DNA of 64,000 nucleotides, taken from contig JAVJRN010000049.1 in NCBI GenBank assembly GCA_040218415.1, positions 62,001 to 126,000 of the forward strand, written 5' to 3'. This stretch comes from JAVJRN01 sp040218415 (GTDB lineage: Bacteria > Bacteroidota > Bacteroidia > Cytophagales > Cyclobacteriaceae). Shown one piece after another: positions 43,916 through 53,577 of the stretch; the first letter of the stretch is position 1, and each line of letters opens with the position of its first letter. The position numbers were made by a program, and so were the translations under genes. The notes beneath the pieces are model-generated. The model saw only the letters and a list, made by a program, of their open reading frames with translations, did no database searches and was not told the origin of the DNA.

Positions 43916-46675
43916 ATGAAGATATTCATCAAAATTACTCTTCTAATACTCCTGGTTTTCACATTAAGTTGTGCAACTCCAGATCAAAGAGATCAGCCAG
44001 CAAGTCACATTAGCGTTGAGGAATTAAAGACTGAAGGGCTTAAAAATCCGATAGGTATTGATACCTCAAAGCCAAGATTTAGCTGGAAAATTCAGACCGG
44101 AGAAAAAAATGTTTATCAGGAAGCGTATCAGATTTTGGTGGCCAGTTCACCTGACAAACTCAATGAAAATGATGCTGATCTATGGAATTCCAATAAAGTC
44201 CTTTCTAACAAAAACCTGAATATTGAATACTCAGGAAATACTTTGAAAAGTAAAGATCAGTGTTATTGGAAAGTGAAAATCTGGACAAATAAAGGCTATT
44301 CATATTGGAACGAACCAGAACAGAAATTTGAAATAGCCCTTTTAAACTACAAAGATTGGTGGGGGCGATGGATTGGATTTTATAAACCCTTTCCTTGGGA
44401 AGTTGTGGATCAATATCCAACAATGGGCGCTAGGTATCTAAGACAAGAATTTAACGTCAAAAAGGAGATCAAATCAGCCAAAGCTTATATTTCTGGTTTA
44501 GGTCTTTATGAGCTTTACCTCAACGGTCAAAAGGTAGGAGATGACGTACTCGCTCCTTCACCAACAGACTACACACAGAATGTTAAGTATAATGTCCTAG
44601 ATGTTGCGGAATACTTAAAATCAGGCGATAAAAATGCCATAGGAGTGATGCTCGGGAATGGGAGATACTTCCCAATGCGACCAGTTTATAAACCATATAA
44701 AATCAAGGAATTCGGTTTGCCGAAGGTCCTTTTTCATATGGAAATCAACTACACCGATGGAAGCCGTGATGTCGTTTACTCCAATGATAAATGGAAGGGA
44801 ACGGCTGATGGCCCAATTAGGAATAACAACGAATATGATGGTGAGTATTACGATGCGCGAAAGGAGTTCAAAGGATGGACGGAAACGGGGTTTGATGATG
44901 CAGAATGGCTAGATGTGGATTACATGACCGAGCCAGGCGGAGACTATCAGGCTCAGATGAATGATAATATGAAGGTCATGAGGGAGCTTAAGCCTATTAG
45001 TATTAGTAGACAGTCTTCGGATACTTATATTCTAGATATGGGTCAGAACTTTTCGGGCTGGTTAGAGATGCAAGTAAATGGCAAAAGAGGACAACAAGTA
45101 GAGCTGCGCTTTGCGGAATCTTTGAACGAAGATGGCTCGATATTCACGACGAATCTTAGAGATGCTCGAGTCACCGACACTTACATTCTGAGTGGCAATG
45201 GCGATGAGGTTTGGGAGCCGTCTTTTACTTATCACGGATTTAGATATGTGGAGATTTCAGGCTATCCTGGAACCCCAACTGTTGATGACTTTACCGGTAA
45301 GTTAGTGTTTGATGATATGAGTACGATTGGTACTTTTCAATCATCGAACCCTTTACTAGATCAAATATTTGAAAATGCCTGGTGGGGCATAGCGAGCAAC
45401 TATAAGGGTATGCCAGTGGACTGTCCGCAGCGCAATGAACGACAGCCGTGGCTAGCAGATCACGCTGTAGTGGCTTACGGTGAGAGCTTTCTTTTTGACA
45501 ATACAAGACTATATGTGAAATGGCTGGAAGATATGCGAGAGTCTCAGAAGGCTGATGGAAGTATGCCTGACGTGGCGCCAGCATACTGGAATTACTACAG
45601 CGATAATATGACTTGGCCGGGAACCATGCTAATTATCGCCGAGATGCTTTACCAACAAACTGGAGACCCGAAGGTTATTTCGGATAACTATCCCACCATG
45701 AAGAAATGGCTCTCCTATATGCAGGAGCGATATATGGAAGATAACATCATGACTAAGGATAGTTATGGAGACTGGTGTAAGCCTCCAGTGTCAATCGAAG
45801 CTGGTACGGGTAAAAATGCAGATAAAAAAGAGCCAAGCAAACTTATAGCGACTGCCTATTTCTACAAGTTCATGCACATGATGGCGGAGTTTGCTAAGGT
45901 GTCAGGAAATGATGCTGACATTACAGAATTTCAACTAATGGCTCCTAAAGTCAAAGCTTCATTCAATGAAAAGTTCTATAATTTGGAGGGATATTATGGT
46001 GAGAATACCATGACTGATCAGGTTTTGCCTTTGTACTTCGGACTCACCGATGAGCAGAATACACAGAAGGTTTTTGACAACCTTGTCAGGATCACTGTAG
46101 AGGAAAAGGATTCTCACCTAAGCACTGGCCTCATAGGTACGCAATGGTTGATGAGAACATTTTCAGATTTCGGAAGGCCTGATCTTGCCTATCAAATCGC
46201 CACAAATACCACCTACCCAAGCTGGGGTTATATGCTGAAAAATGGTGCTACTACGATCTGGGAGCTTTGGCATGGAAATGTTGCAGCTCCTAAAATGAAC
46301 TCACAAAACCATGTCATGATGTTAGGTGACTTATTGGTATGGTATTATGAAAGCCTTGCCGGAATCAAGGCGGCTGTTCCCGGATATTATCAAATAGAAA
46401 TGAAACCAGAATTCTCTGTTGACTTAGATTTTGTAAGTGCGAGCTATGAATCAGTGCAAGGGCTGATTAAGAGTGAATGGAAGAAAACGGAAAATGGCTT
46501 GATTTGGAATATTTCAATACCACCGAACAGTAGTGCGTTGGTTTACTTTACGGCCAGCGATCAAGATCAAATCACTGAAAAATCTGGAGCAAACGATTTT
46601 ACTTTCCTTCGCAAAGAAGGTGATCGCTTGGTTTATGAAGTGAAGAGTGGAGATTGGGAGTTTGTGGTGAAATAG
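43916..46675 (+). CDS. GH78 alpha-L-rhamnosidase lipoprotein (second)
   Basis: I start at ATG 43916; GTG 43901 lies inside the preceding gene. The 919-residue protein has a lipobox near residue 19 (TLSC), two N-terminal beta domains, the GH78 barrel and a C-terminal sandwich. The acid motif is at 502-515, with Asp502 and Glu508 in DCPQRNERQPW; the usual Leu-Gly after Arg is replaced by Gln-Pro. The likely base is Glu783 in ATTIWELW. Release of terminal L-rhamnose in the periplasm is expected. It is the same subfamily type as the protein at 2889 but exported and clearly diverged, so the two probably take different rhamnosides. It is followed after 71 bases by a GH2 gene. Confidence 0.92.
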   Translation: MKIFIKITLLILLVFTLSCATPDQRDQPASHISVEELKTEGLKNPIGIDTSKPRFSWKIQTGEKNVYQEAYQILVASSPDKLNENDADLWNSNKVLSNKNLNIEYSGNTLKSKDQCYWKVKIWTNKGYSYWNEPEQKFEIALLNYKDWWGRWIGFYKPFPWEVVDQYPTMGARYLRQEFNVKKEIKSAKAYISGLGLYELYLNGQKVGDDVLAPSPTDYTQNVKYNVLDVAEYLKSGDKNAIGVMLGNGRYFPMRPVYKPYKIKEFGLPKVLFHMEINYTDGSRDVVYSNDKWKGTADGPIRNNNEYDGEYYDARKEFKGWTETGFDDAEWLDVDYMTEPGGDYQAQMNDNMKVMRELKPISISRQSSDTYILDMGQNFSGWLEMQVNGKRGQQVELRFAESLNEDGSIFTTNLRDARVTDTYILSGNGDEVWEPSFTYHGFRYVEISGYPGTPTVDDFTGKLVFDDMSTIGTFQSSNPLLDQIFENAWWGIASNYKGMPVDCPQRNERQPWLADHAVVAYGESFLFDNTRLYVKWLEDMRESQKADGSMPDVAPAYWNYYSDNMTWPGTMLIIAEMLYQQTGDPKVISDNYPTMKKWLSYMQERYMEDNIMTKDSYGDWCKPPVSIEAGTGKNADKKEPSKLIATAYFYKFMHMMAEFAKVSGNDADITEFQLMAPKVKASFNEKFYNLEGYYGENTMTDQVLPLYFGLTDEQNTQKVFDNLVRITVEEKDSHLSTGLIGTQWLMRTFSDFGRPDLAYQIATNTTYPSWGYMLKNGATTIWELWHGNVAAPKMNSQNHVMMLGDLLVWYYESLAGIKAAVPGYYQIEMKPEFSVDLDFVSASYESVQGLIKSEWKKTENGLIWNISIPPNSSALVYFTASDQDQITEKSGANDFTFLRKEGDRLVYEVKSGDWEFVVK

Positions 46676-46746
46676 CACCTAGGAAACAACAGGATGACAC
46701 CTCTAAAAACTCCCTCTATCTTGCGCTATTAGAAACCCACAAACAG

Positions 46747-49554
46747 ATGTTAAGAAGAAACCTGTCCCTAATTGCTGCTATTTTTTGCAGTTATTCCATG
46801 CTGCTCGCTCAACCGAAAACCATCACCAAATACCTATCAGGTTCTGATTATGGGCAAGGTATCATGTGGGACTTCAAACTCTCAGAAGGCCGAGGAAGTG
46901 GGGATTGGACTCAAATACAAGTACCCTCATGCTGGGAACTAGAAGGATTTGGTAAATACAACTACGGACACGATAAGGATTCCGTCAGAGGCAAAGAGAT
47001 CGGTTTCTATAAACGTCAATTTTCTGTTCCATCCGAATGGAAAGGTCGGCAGATAGAGATTGTCTTCGAAGGTTCAATGACCGATACCGAAGTAAAGGTC
47101 AACGGCAAGTTAGCTGGGGAAATCCATCAAGGTTCCTTTTACAGTTTCAGGTATGACATCTCCAAGTTGCTAAAATACGGTGAGCAAAATTTGCTTGAAG
47201 TAAAAGTCGCCAAGCACTCCGCAAATGAGTCAGTCAATAAAGCTGAGCGTTATGCCGATTATTGGATTTTCGGAGGAATTTTCAGGCCTGTTTTTCTTGA
47301 AGTCAAACCAAAATCTAATATTAGTAGACTGGCCATAGACGCCAAAGAGGATGGCACTTTCAAGGCAATTGCTTATTTAAACAACGCTCCAAAATCAGGA
47401 GAGTTAAGGGCTCAAATTTACACACTTGATAATCAACCTGTAGGTTCATCATTCACTACTTCTCTTAGGAAAACCTCTGAAGTTGAAATCAAATCTCTAA
47501 TAGAGGGCATCAAGCCATGGGAGCCAGAGCATCCAAATCTTTACCTGGTTAAATTTCAGCTGATTGCTGATGGTAAAGTAGTGCATGAGATGACCGAGAG
47601 AATAGGATTTCGTACCGTCGAAATCAGACCAAGGGACGGCATCTATGTCAATAATGTACAGATCAAATTCAAAGGAGTGAACCACCATTCTTTTTGGCCA
47701 GAATCTGGCCGTGCTACTAGCAAACAGATGAGTATTGATGATGTGCACCTCATGAAAGACATGAATATGAATGCTGTGAGAACCTCCCATTATCCTCCGG
47801 ATAAGCATTTCTTAGATGCCTGCGATTCACTCGGTTTATTCGTACTCGAAGAATTGGCTGGATGGCATGACGCGTATGACACTGAAGTTGGTTCTAAGCT
47901 TGTAAAAGAAATGATTCTTCATGACCAAAACCATCCAGCCATCGTGATTTGGGACAATGGCAATGAGGGTGGGCACAATACTGACTTGGATCACCTCTTC
48001 GGAAAATATGATCTACAGGATCGATTGGTCATTCATCCTTGGCAAGAGTTTAACGGTACAGCCACACAGCATTACAGGGGATATGATTATGGTGTGGGTA
48101 CCTTTTGGAATGGAAGCATGATCACTTTCCCTACTGAATTTCTCCATGGACTTTACGACGGTGGTTCCGGAGCAGGACTTCATGACTTTTGGGATTTGAT
48201 ATGGAAAAATCCACGCGCTGCTGGCGGCTTCTTATGGGTATTTGCAGATGAGGGCGTAGTAAGAACTGATCTCGATGGTAAAATTGACTGCTATGGAGAG
48301 AAAGCAGCTGATGGAATTTTAAGTCCTTTTCACCAAAAGGAAGGAAGCTATTTCGCGATCAAAGAGATTTGGTCTCCTGTGAAAATCACTGAGGAGGACA
48401 TCACTTTAGCTTTTGACGGTAAACTTGAAATAGAGAATCGATACCACTACACCAACTTGAGTGAATGCACATTCAGTTGGAAATTAGTGGATTTGCCAAA
48501 TGCTGATCAAGCTTCTACAAACGTCAAGTCATCCAGGAATGGCAGTATTTCATCTCCTGATCTCGCGCCTCGAAGAGTTGGCGATTTAACAATCGAGCTG
48601 CCCTCAGATTGGAAAATGTATGACATGCTTTATATCTCGTCATTTGGTCCAGATGGTAACGAATTATATACCAATGCTCTGCCAATTAAGCTTCCTGAGG
48701 ATTTTCTAAATGAACTGAGACTCAGCAAAGAAGGCAGTGGCCTGAAATATTCTGAAAACGCGAAGGACTATCTGATAAAGGCCGGAGGGATTGAGTATAC
48801 CATCAATAAACAAAATGGAATGCTCCTGAAGGTGATTAATGAAAAAGGGGAGATTCCTTTCAATAAAGGACCAGTCTTAAGTGCTGGAAAAGTCATTTTT
48901 GAAGGGGTCAAGATCCATCAATGCGATGACTTAATCAAACTAACATGTTCATTTGACGGAAAGGAATCTAGAATGAAGGAGTTCACTTGGTCATTTCACT
49001 CGACAGGATTGGCAGAGTTGGAGATCTTCTATGTTCCCGAGATTTATGATATTCCTTTTGATTACATGGGTGTCAATTTTGACTACCCGGAGGAGCTTGT
49101 ATCAGGTGTAAAATGGTTAGGTGAGGGACCATATCGGGTTTGGAAAAACAGAACTCAGGGTGTAGAATTTGGGATTTATCAGAAGGATTATAACAACACC
49201 ACACCGGGTGCATATCCTGTCGTCTATCCTGAGTTCAAAGGATATCATGCTAATTTATATTGGGCCGAGATTCAGTCAAAAGAGCAAAATTTTGTTGTGG
49301 GAACTTCCTCAGAAGATGTGTTTTTGAGATTATTTACTCCGGAGTTACCAGAAGATCCACGGATTGCCCCAGCTTTTCCGGAAGGTGATATTTCTTTCAT
49401 GCAGGCAATACCGCCTATTGGTACCAAGACTAATCCTGCGAATAACCTTGGGCGATCAGGTCAGAAGAACGTGTTCTTTGACTTTGGCCCCTACGATTCA
49501 TGGAGAACCAGAAGCAAAGTGATGAACCTATATTTCGACTTTAGTGTCAAGTGA
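46747..49554 (+). CDS. GH2 glycosidase, exported (beta-galactosidase/glucuronidase type)
   Basis: I start at ATG 46747, because the TTG at 46654 lies inside the GH78 gene; this gives 935 residues with a signal peptide ending near residue 22. Order: jelly-roll sugar-binding domain (QVPSCWELEGFG near 60), Ig-like domain, TIM barrel (FKGVNHHSFWPESGR near 305, NAVRTSHYPPD), then beta-rich C-terminal domains. The acid/base is Glu407 (DNGNEGGHN) and the likely nucleophile Glu464 (TEFLHGLYDGG). The two glutamates are only 57 residues apart, shorter than the roughly 75 usual in GH2, so this is a divergent branch. The substrate may be a galactose or glucuronate residue in RG-II side chains; this cannot be decided by eye. 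Confidence 0.87.
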   Translation: MLRRNLSLIAAIFCSYSMLLAQPKTITKYLSGSDYGQGIMWDFKLSEGRGSGDWTQIQVPSCWELEGFGKYNYGHDKDSVRGKEIGFYKRQFSVPSEWKGRQIEIVFEGSMTDTEVKVNGKLAGEIHQGSFYSFRYDISKLLKYGEQNLLEVKVAKHSANESVNKAERYADYWIFGGIFRPVFLEVKPKSNISRLAIDAKEDGTFKAIAYLNNAPKSGELRAQIYTLDNQPVGSSFTTSLRKTSEVEIKSLIEGIKPWEPEHPNLYLVKFQLIADGKVVHEMTERIGFRTVEIRPRDGIYVNNVQIKFKGVNHHSFWPESGRATSKQMSIDDVHLMKDMNMNAVRTSHYPPDKHFLDACDSLGLFVLEELAGWHDAYDTEVGSKLVKEMILHDQNHPAIVIWDNGNEGGHNTDLDHLFGKYDLQDRLVIHPWQEFNGTATQHYRGYDYGVGTFWNGSMITFPTEFLHGLYDGGSGAGLHDFWDLIWKNPRAAGGFLWVFADEGVVRTDLDGKIDCYGEKAADGILSPFHQKEGSYFAIKEIWSPVKITEEDITLAFDGKLEIENRYHYTNLSECTFSWKLVDLPNADQASTNVKSSRNGSISSPDLAPRRVGDLTIELPSDWKMYDMLYISSFGPDGNELYTNALPIKLPEDFLNELRLSKEGSGLKYSENAKDYLIKAGGIEYTINKQNGMLLKVINEKGEIPFNKGPVLSAGKVIFEGVKIHQCDDLIKLTCSFDGKESRMKEFTWSFHSTGLAELEIFYVPEIYDIPFDYMGVNFDYPEELVSGVKWLGEGPYRVWKNRTQGVEFGIYQKDYNNTTPGAYPVVYPEFKGYHANLYWAEIQSKEQNFVVGTSSEDVFLRLFTPELPEDPRIAPAFPEGDISFMQAIPPIGTKTNPANNLGRSGQKNVFFDFGPYDSWRTRSKVMNLYFDFSVK

Positions 49555-49707
49555 TCTTCATAGATTTCACAACACACTACAGGACGCCTAAGGATTTCGA
49601 TTGGCCTAATTTTCGAAAAAATTAAGTCAAAGTCAATTGAGCGATGTTTTAACATTTTCTCGGTATTTCATGATTTTGATTTTCATTTAGATAATTAATC
49701 TCTTTAC

Positions 49708-50829
49708 ATGAAGTCCTTATTTCAAAATTTCCTGATTATTTTCATTTCTATCCATGCACTAAGCAGCTGCCAAGAGAAGCTTAAGAGTGATTGGAAAACG
49801 GGCATTCTCGTGGATGAATTTGTCTATGATACTGCTTCTTTTCCCCAATGTCATGCTTCTACCATCGAGGAAACTACTGATGGCACGATCATCACCGCAT
49901 TTTTCGGAGGAACTAAAGAGCGAAACCCAGATGTCTGTATTTGGGTATCTCGAAGGGAAAATGGTCAATGGACAGACCCATTGATGGTAGCAGAAGGATT
50001 TATGGAAGGTGACACTACACGCTATCCTACATGGAATCCTGTTTTGTACCAAGTGCCGGAGGGAGACTTACAATTGTATTATAAGATTGGGCCTCATCCA
50101 TCCAACTGGATTGGATACATGAGAACTTCCCCAGACGGAGGAAAAACATGGTCAGAAGCCATCGCATTACCTGAAGGTATTATAGGGCCTGTGAAAAACA
50201 AACCAGTATTACTTGACAATGGAACACTTATTTCTGGCACGAGTACTGAAGGGGATGGTTGGAAAGTGCATTTTGAATTAAGTGATGATTTCGGTGATTC
50301 TTGGACGAAAGTTGGCCCAATCAACGAAGGAGAAAAGAATGGAGATCATGATGTGATTCAGCCAAGCATACTTTTACATGGAGGAGGCAAAATTCAGATG
50401 GTTGGTAGAAGTAAAAGTCGAAGACTGGCTACCGCTTGGTCTGAGGATTATGGAAAGACATGGTCTGAGGTATCGCTTACGTCACTACCACAAAACAACT
50501 CAGGAACTGACGCGGTAACATTGAAGGATGGAAGGCACACATTGGTTTACAACCATATCATGGATCCAGATGGACACTTTAAAGGGCCGAGAACACCGTT
50601 GAATTTATCGGTTTCGGAAGATGGTATCAATTGGTCAGCCGCGCTGATATTGGAGGACTCACCGATCAGTCAGTATTCGTATCCTGCTATCATTCAGACC
50701 TCCGACGGGATGCTGCATGTGACTTATACATGGAGAAGAGAACGTATCAAGCATGTTGTGATAGATCCTTCGAAGTTGGAGCTTTTACCTATCAAGAGCT
50801 TGGATTGGCCAGAACTGCCTAAGCAATAA
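49708..50829 (+). CDS. Sialidase-fold (BNR-repeat) lipoprotein
   Basis: This 373-residue lipoprotein (lipobox Cys21, LSSC) is a single six-bladed propeller. Several Asp-box-like turns are visible: TSPDGGKTWSEA, LSDDFGDSWTKV, WSEDYGKTWSEV and VSEDGINWSAA. The front ASTIEETTDGTIITAFFGG and the late TWRRERIKHV stretches match a sialidase-like group common in plant-glycan loci rather than true neuraminidases. With an RG-II locus around it, a keto-sugar such as Kdo is a candidate substrate, because GH33-like folds act on 2-keto-3-deoxy acids; this is inference. It is preceded by 153 non-coding bases in which I see no clear promoter, and the third GH78 follows after 21 bases. Confidence 0.8.
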   Translation: MKSLFQNFLIIFISIHALSSCQEKLKSDWKTGILVDEFVYDTASFPQCHASTIEETTDGTIITAFFGGTKERNPDVCIWVSRRENGQWTDPLMVAEGFMEGDTTRYPTWNPVLYQVPEGDLQLYYKIGPHPSNWIGYMRTSPDGGKTWSEAIALPEGIIGPVKNKPVLLDNGTLISGTSTEGDGWKVHFELSDDFGDSWTKVGPINEGEKNGDHDVIQPSILLHGGGKIQMVGRSKSRRLATAWSEDYGKTWSEVSLTSLPQNNSGTDAVTLKDGRHTLVYNHIMDPDGHFKGPRTPLNLSVSEDGINWSAALILEDSPISQYSYPAIIQTSDGMLHVTYTWRRERIKHVVIDPSKLELLPIKSLDWPELPKQ

Positions 50830-50850
50830 CCTAATGTTCTTGAAGAAGCA

Positions 50851-53577
50851 GTGAATCGATCGATTTTTCACATATTGATTTTTTTGTTGACTGTTTCAGC
50901 GGTCGGTTTGATTAGTTGTACCGAAAGTCAGCTTGAGATATCCAATCTGACTGTGGAATATCTACAAAATCCAACTGGCATAGATTCAGAATCTCCGCGA
51001 TTTGGATGGCAATTAACAAGTAGTGGAAATGGAACTTATCAGTCAGCCTATCAAATCAAAGTGACAAATGCTGGACAAGAAGTTTGGAATTCGGGTAAGC
51101 AAGTTTCTAATAAAAGCCAATTAATCCCTTATCGAGGAAAGATGCTGAGTCCAGCAAATAGATATACTTATCAGGTGAAAGTCTGGGATCAAAAAGATCA
51201 AGTTTCAGAACCTAACTCATCTTGGTTCGAGACAGCCCCTTCTGAATTGTCGACTAAGTGGATAGGAGCAATTAGGAGAGAAAACGCCAATCTTCCTCAG
51301 GGCAGAAATTGGCATTCTCCATCATTGAAAAAAAACAGAGCCTTTTTTGACAGTATTCCTGAGCTGGCAAAAAGGTCTATCCAACTTCGTAAAGAAGTGG
51401 GGCTAAGCGAAAAACCAGTAAAAGCGACTGCATATATCTCAGGCTTGGGGCATTATGAATTCAACCTTAATGGTGAGAGAATAGGGGAAAGCATTTTCGC
51501 GCCACTTTGGACAGATTATGATAAATCTATTTTCTATAACACCTTCGACCTCACCGATCAGTTGAATTTAGGTGCTAATGCCATTGGAGTACTGCTCGGT
51601 AATGGTATGTACAATGTTATTGGCGACAGATATCGCAAGTTCTGGATCAGTTTTGGTCCGCCAACCTTGTTTTTTGAATTGAGATTGGAATATCAGGATG
51701 GTAGAACTGAGACGATCAAGTCTGACAAAACATGGAAGTATTCTCTCAGTCCCATCACCTTTAACGACATTTTTGGAGGAGAAAGCTATGATGCCCGGTT
51801 GGAACAATCCGGTTGGGAAGAAACTGATTTTGATGATTCTTCTTGGCAGACTGTGGTAATCCAAGATGCACCCAAAGGAACGCTAAAAGCACAATTAGCG
51901 CCAGCCGTTGAGGTACAGAGATCCTTTGATGTAAAGGAATGGAAAAAAGTGGATTCATCGACTTACTTATTCGATATGGGGCAGAATCTAGCTGGATTTC
52001 CTTCAATCAAAATTCAAGGTAAATCGGGTCAAAAAGTAAAGCTAACTGTAGGGGAGCGAGTCGATGAAAAGGGTTTTGTTAATCAGAAGAATACAGGCAG
52101 TCCATACTATTTTGAATACACTCTCAGTGGAGATGGTGTGGAAGAGTGGCAACCAAAATTCAGCTACTACGGCTATCAATACATTCAGGTGGAAGGCATC
52201 AGCTACGAGGAGAATGTGAAAAATGGATATCCTGAATTATTAGATCTGAAATCGAATTTCATTTATAGTAACGCCGACGTGATAGGTTCTTTCGAGTGCT
52301 CCAATGAGATTTTTAGCAAGACCCACACCATTATCAATAACGCCATAAAGAGTAACATGCAGGCAGTTTTTACAGATTGTCCACATCGGGAAAAGCTAGG
52401 CTGGCTAGAGGAGATTCACCTGAATGGTCCTGGACTTCTTTATAACTATGACTTGACACAACTCTTGCGGAAAGAGATGATGGACATGAAAGATGCCCAA
52501 CGAGCGAATGGGATGGTTCCAAATATAGCACCTGAGTATGTTGATTTTTCTGCCGAATCTTGGGGTGCAGACTTCACCGACTCTCCAGAGTGGGGCGCAG
52601 CAGCGGTGATTGTCCCATGGCAGTATTACGAGTTTTATGGTGATTCTTCATTGATTAAGGAAAACTATGAAGTGATGCGCCGCTTTGTTGATTACCTCAC
52701 CACGCGAGCAGAAGACGGAATCGTCTCTCATGGTCTCGGCGATTGGTATGATTATGGTGAACACGGAGCTGGATATTCTAAGAATAGCCCTATTGCCCTA
52801 TCAGCAACTTCCCATTATTTTTTCTGTATCGTGGGATTGGTCAAAGCAGCTGAAATGACTGGAAATCTAGGTGATTTAGATAAATACAAATCCTTAAAAC
52901 AAGAAGTGTTTCAAGCCTACAATCAAGAATTTTTCAATACTGAAACCAACCAATATGCCTCAGGCAGTCAGTACAGCAATGCAGTTTCGCTATACATGGG
53001 ATTGGTAAATGAGGAAAATAAAAAGGCAGTTCTGGATAATCTCGTTGCAGATATCGAATCTCATGGTAATCGCTTGACGACAGGTGATGTGGGCAACAGG
53101 TATTTATTCCAAGTGTTGGCTGATAATGGCCTGAATGATCTGTTATACGATATGCTCAATCATTATGAAGCACCTGGGTATGGCTATCAGCTCCAATATG
53201 GATTAACTACACTGACCGAGCAATGGGATCCTTCCAAAGGCAATTCATGGAATCACTTTATGATGGGCCAAATAGAAGAGTGGTTTTTCAAATCACTAGC
53301 AGGAATTAGGTCTGATAACGAGAATCCAGGATTTCAGAAGTTTATCATTGAGCCAAAGCTCGCTGGAGATTTGACTTATGTCAAAGCCAGTACCAAATCG
53401 CTGTACGGAGACATCAGTTTACACTGGAAAATTACTGATGGACAATGGGTCATTGACCTTGATATTCCTGTGAACTCCTCTGCAACTTTCATTTTGCCAA
53501 AGGAAGTTGAGTCGAACGAGCGTCAGCTAAATCTGACTTCCGGTCATCATTCATTAAAATATAAAGTCAAAACATGA
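50851..53577 (+). CDS. GH78 alpha-L-rhamnosidase lipoprotein (third, divergent)
   Basis: This 908-residue protein starts at GTG 50851 and has a lipobox near residue 23 (LISC). Domain order is as in other GH78s, but the acid motif differs: Asp509 to Trp518 reads DCPHREKLGW, placing the acid Glu514 five residues after Asp rather than six, a spacing I recall for the Bacillus enzyme RhaB. The likely base is Glu790 in LTEQWD. Two extra loops rich in Lys and Asn occur in the N-terminal half (about 145-175). This subtype may prefer rhamnose linked to galacturonate. It overlaps the esterase gene by ATGA, so the two are translated together. Confidence 0.91.
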   Translation: MNRSIFHILIFLLTVSAVGLISCTESQLEISNLTVEYLQNPTGIDSESPRFGWQLTSSGNGTYQSAYQIKVTNAGQEVWNSGKQVSNKSQLIPYRGKMLSPANRYTYQVKVWDQKDQVSEPNSSWFETAPSELSTKWIGAIRRENANLPQGRNWHSPSLKKNRAFFDSIPELAKRSIQLRKEVGLSEKPVKATAYISGLGHYEFNLNGERIGESIFAPLWTDYDKSIFYNTFDLTDQLNLGANAIGVLLGNGMYNVIGDRYRKFWISFGPPTLFFELRLEYQDGRTETIKSDKTWKYSLSPITFNDIFGGESYDARLEQSGWEETDFDDSSWQTVVIQDAPKGTLKAQLAPAVEVQRSFDVKEWKKVDSSTYLFDMGQNLAGFPSIKIQGKSGQKVKLTVGERVDEKGFVNQKNTGSPYYFEYTLSGDGVEEWQPKFSYYGYQYIQVEGISYEENVKNGYPELLDLKSNFIYSNADVIGSFECSNEIFSKTHTIINNAIKSNMQAVFTDCPHREKLGWLEEIHLNGPGLLYNYDLTQLLRKEMMDMKDAQRANGMVPNIAPEYVDFSAESWGADFTDSPEWGAAAVIVPWQYYEFYGDSSLIKENYEVMRRFVDYLTTRAEDGIVSHGLGDWYDYGEHGAGYSKNSPIALSATSHYFFCIVGLVKAAEMTGNLGDLDKYKSLKQEVFQAYNQEFFNTETNQYASGSQYSNAVSLYMGLVNEENKKAVLDNLVADIESHGNRLTTGDVGNRYLFQVLADNGLNDLLYDMLNHYEAPGYGYQLQYGLTTLTEQWDPSKGNSWNHFMMGQIEEWFFKSLAGIRSDNENPGFQKFIIEPKLAGDLTYVKASTKSLYGDISLHWKITDGQWVIDLDIPVNSSATFILPKEVESNERQLNLTSGHHSLKYKVKT

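Noticed and set aside
49555..49707. Promoter or terminator in the 153-base gap after the first GH2 gene
   Set aside because: A/T-rich, with no stem followed by a T-tract and no clean promoter match.
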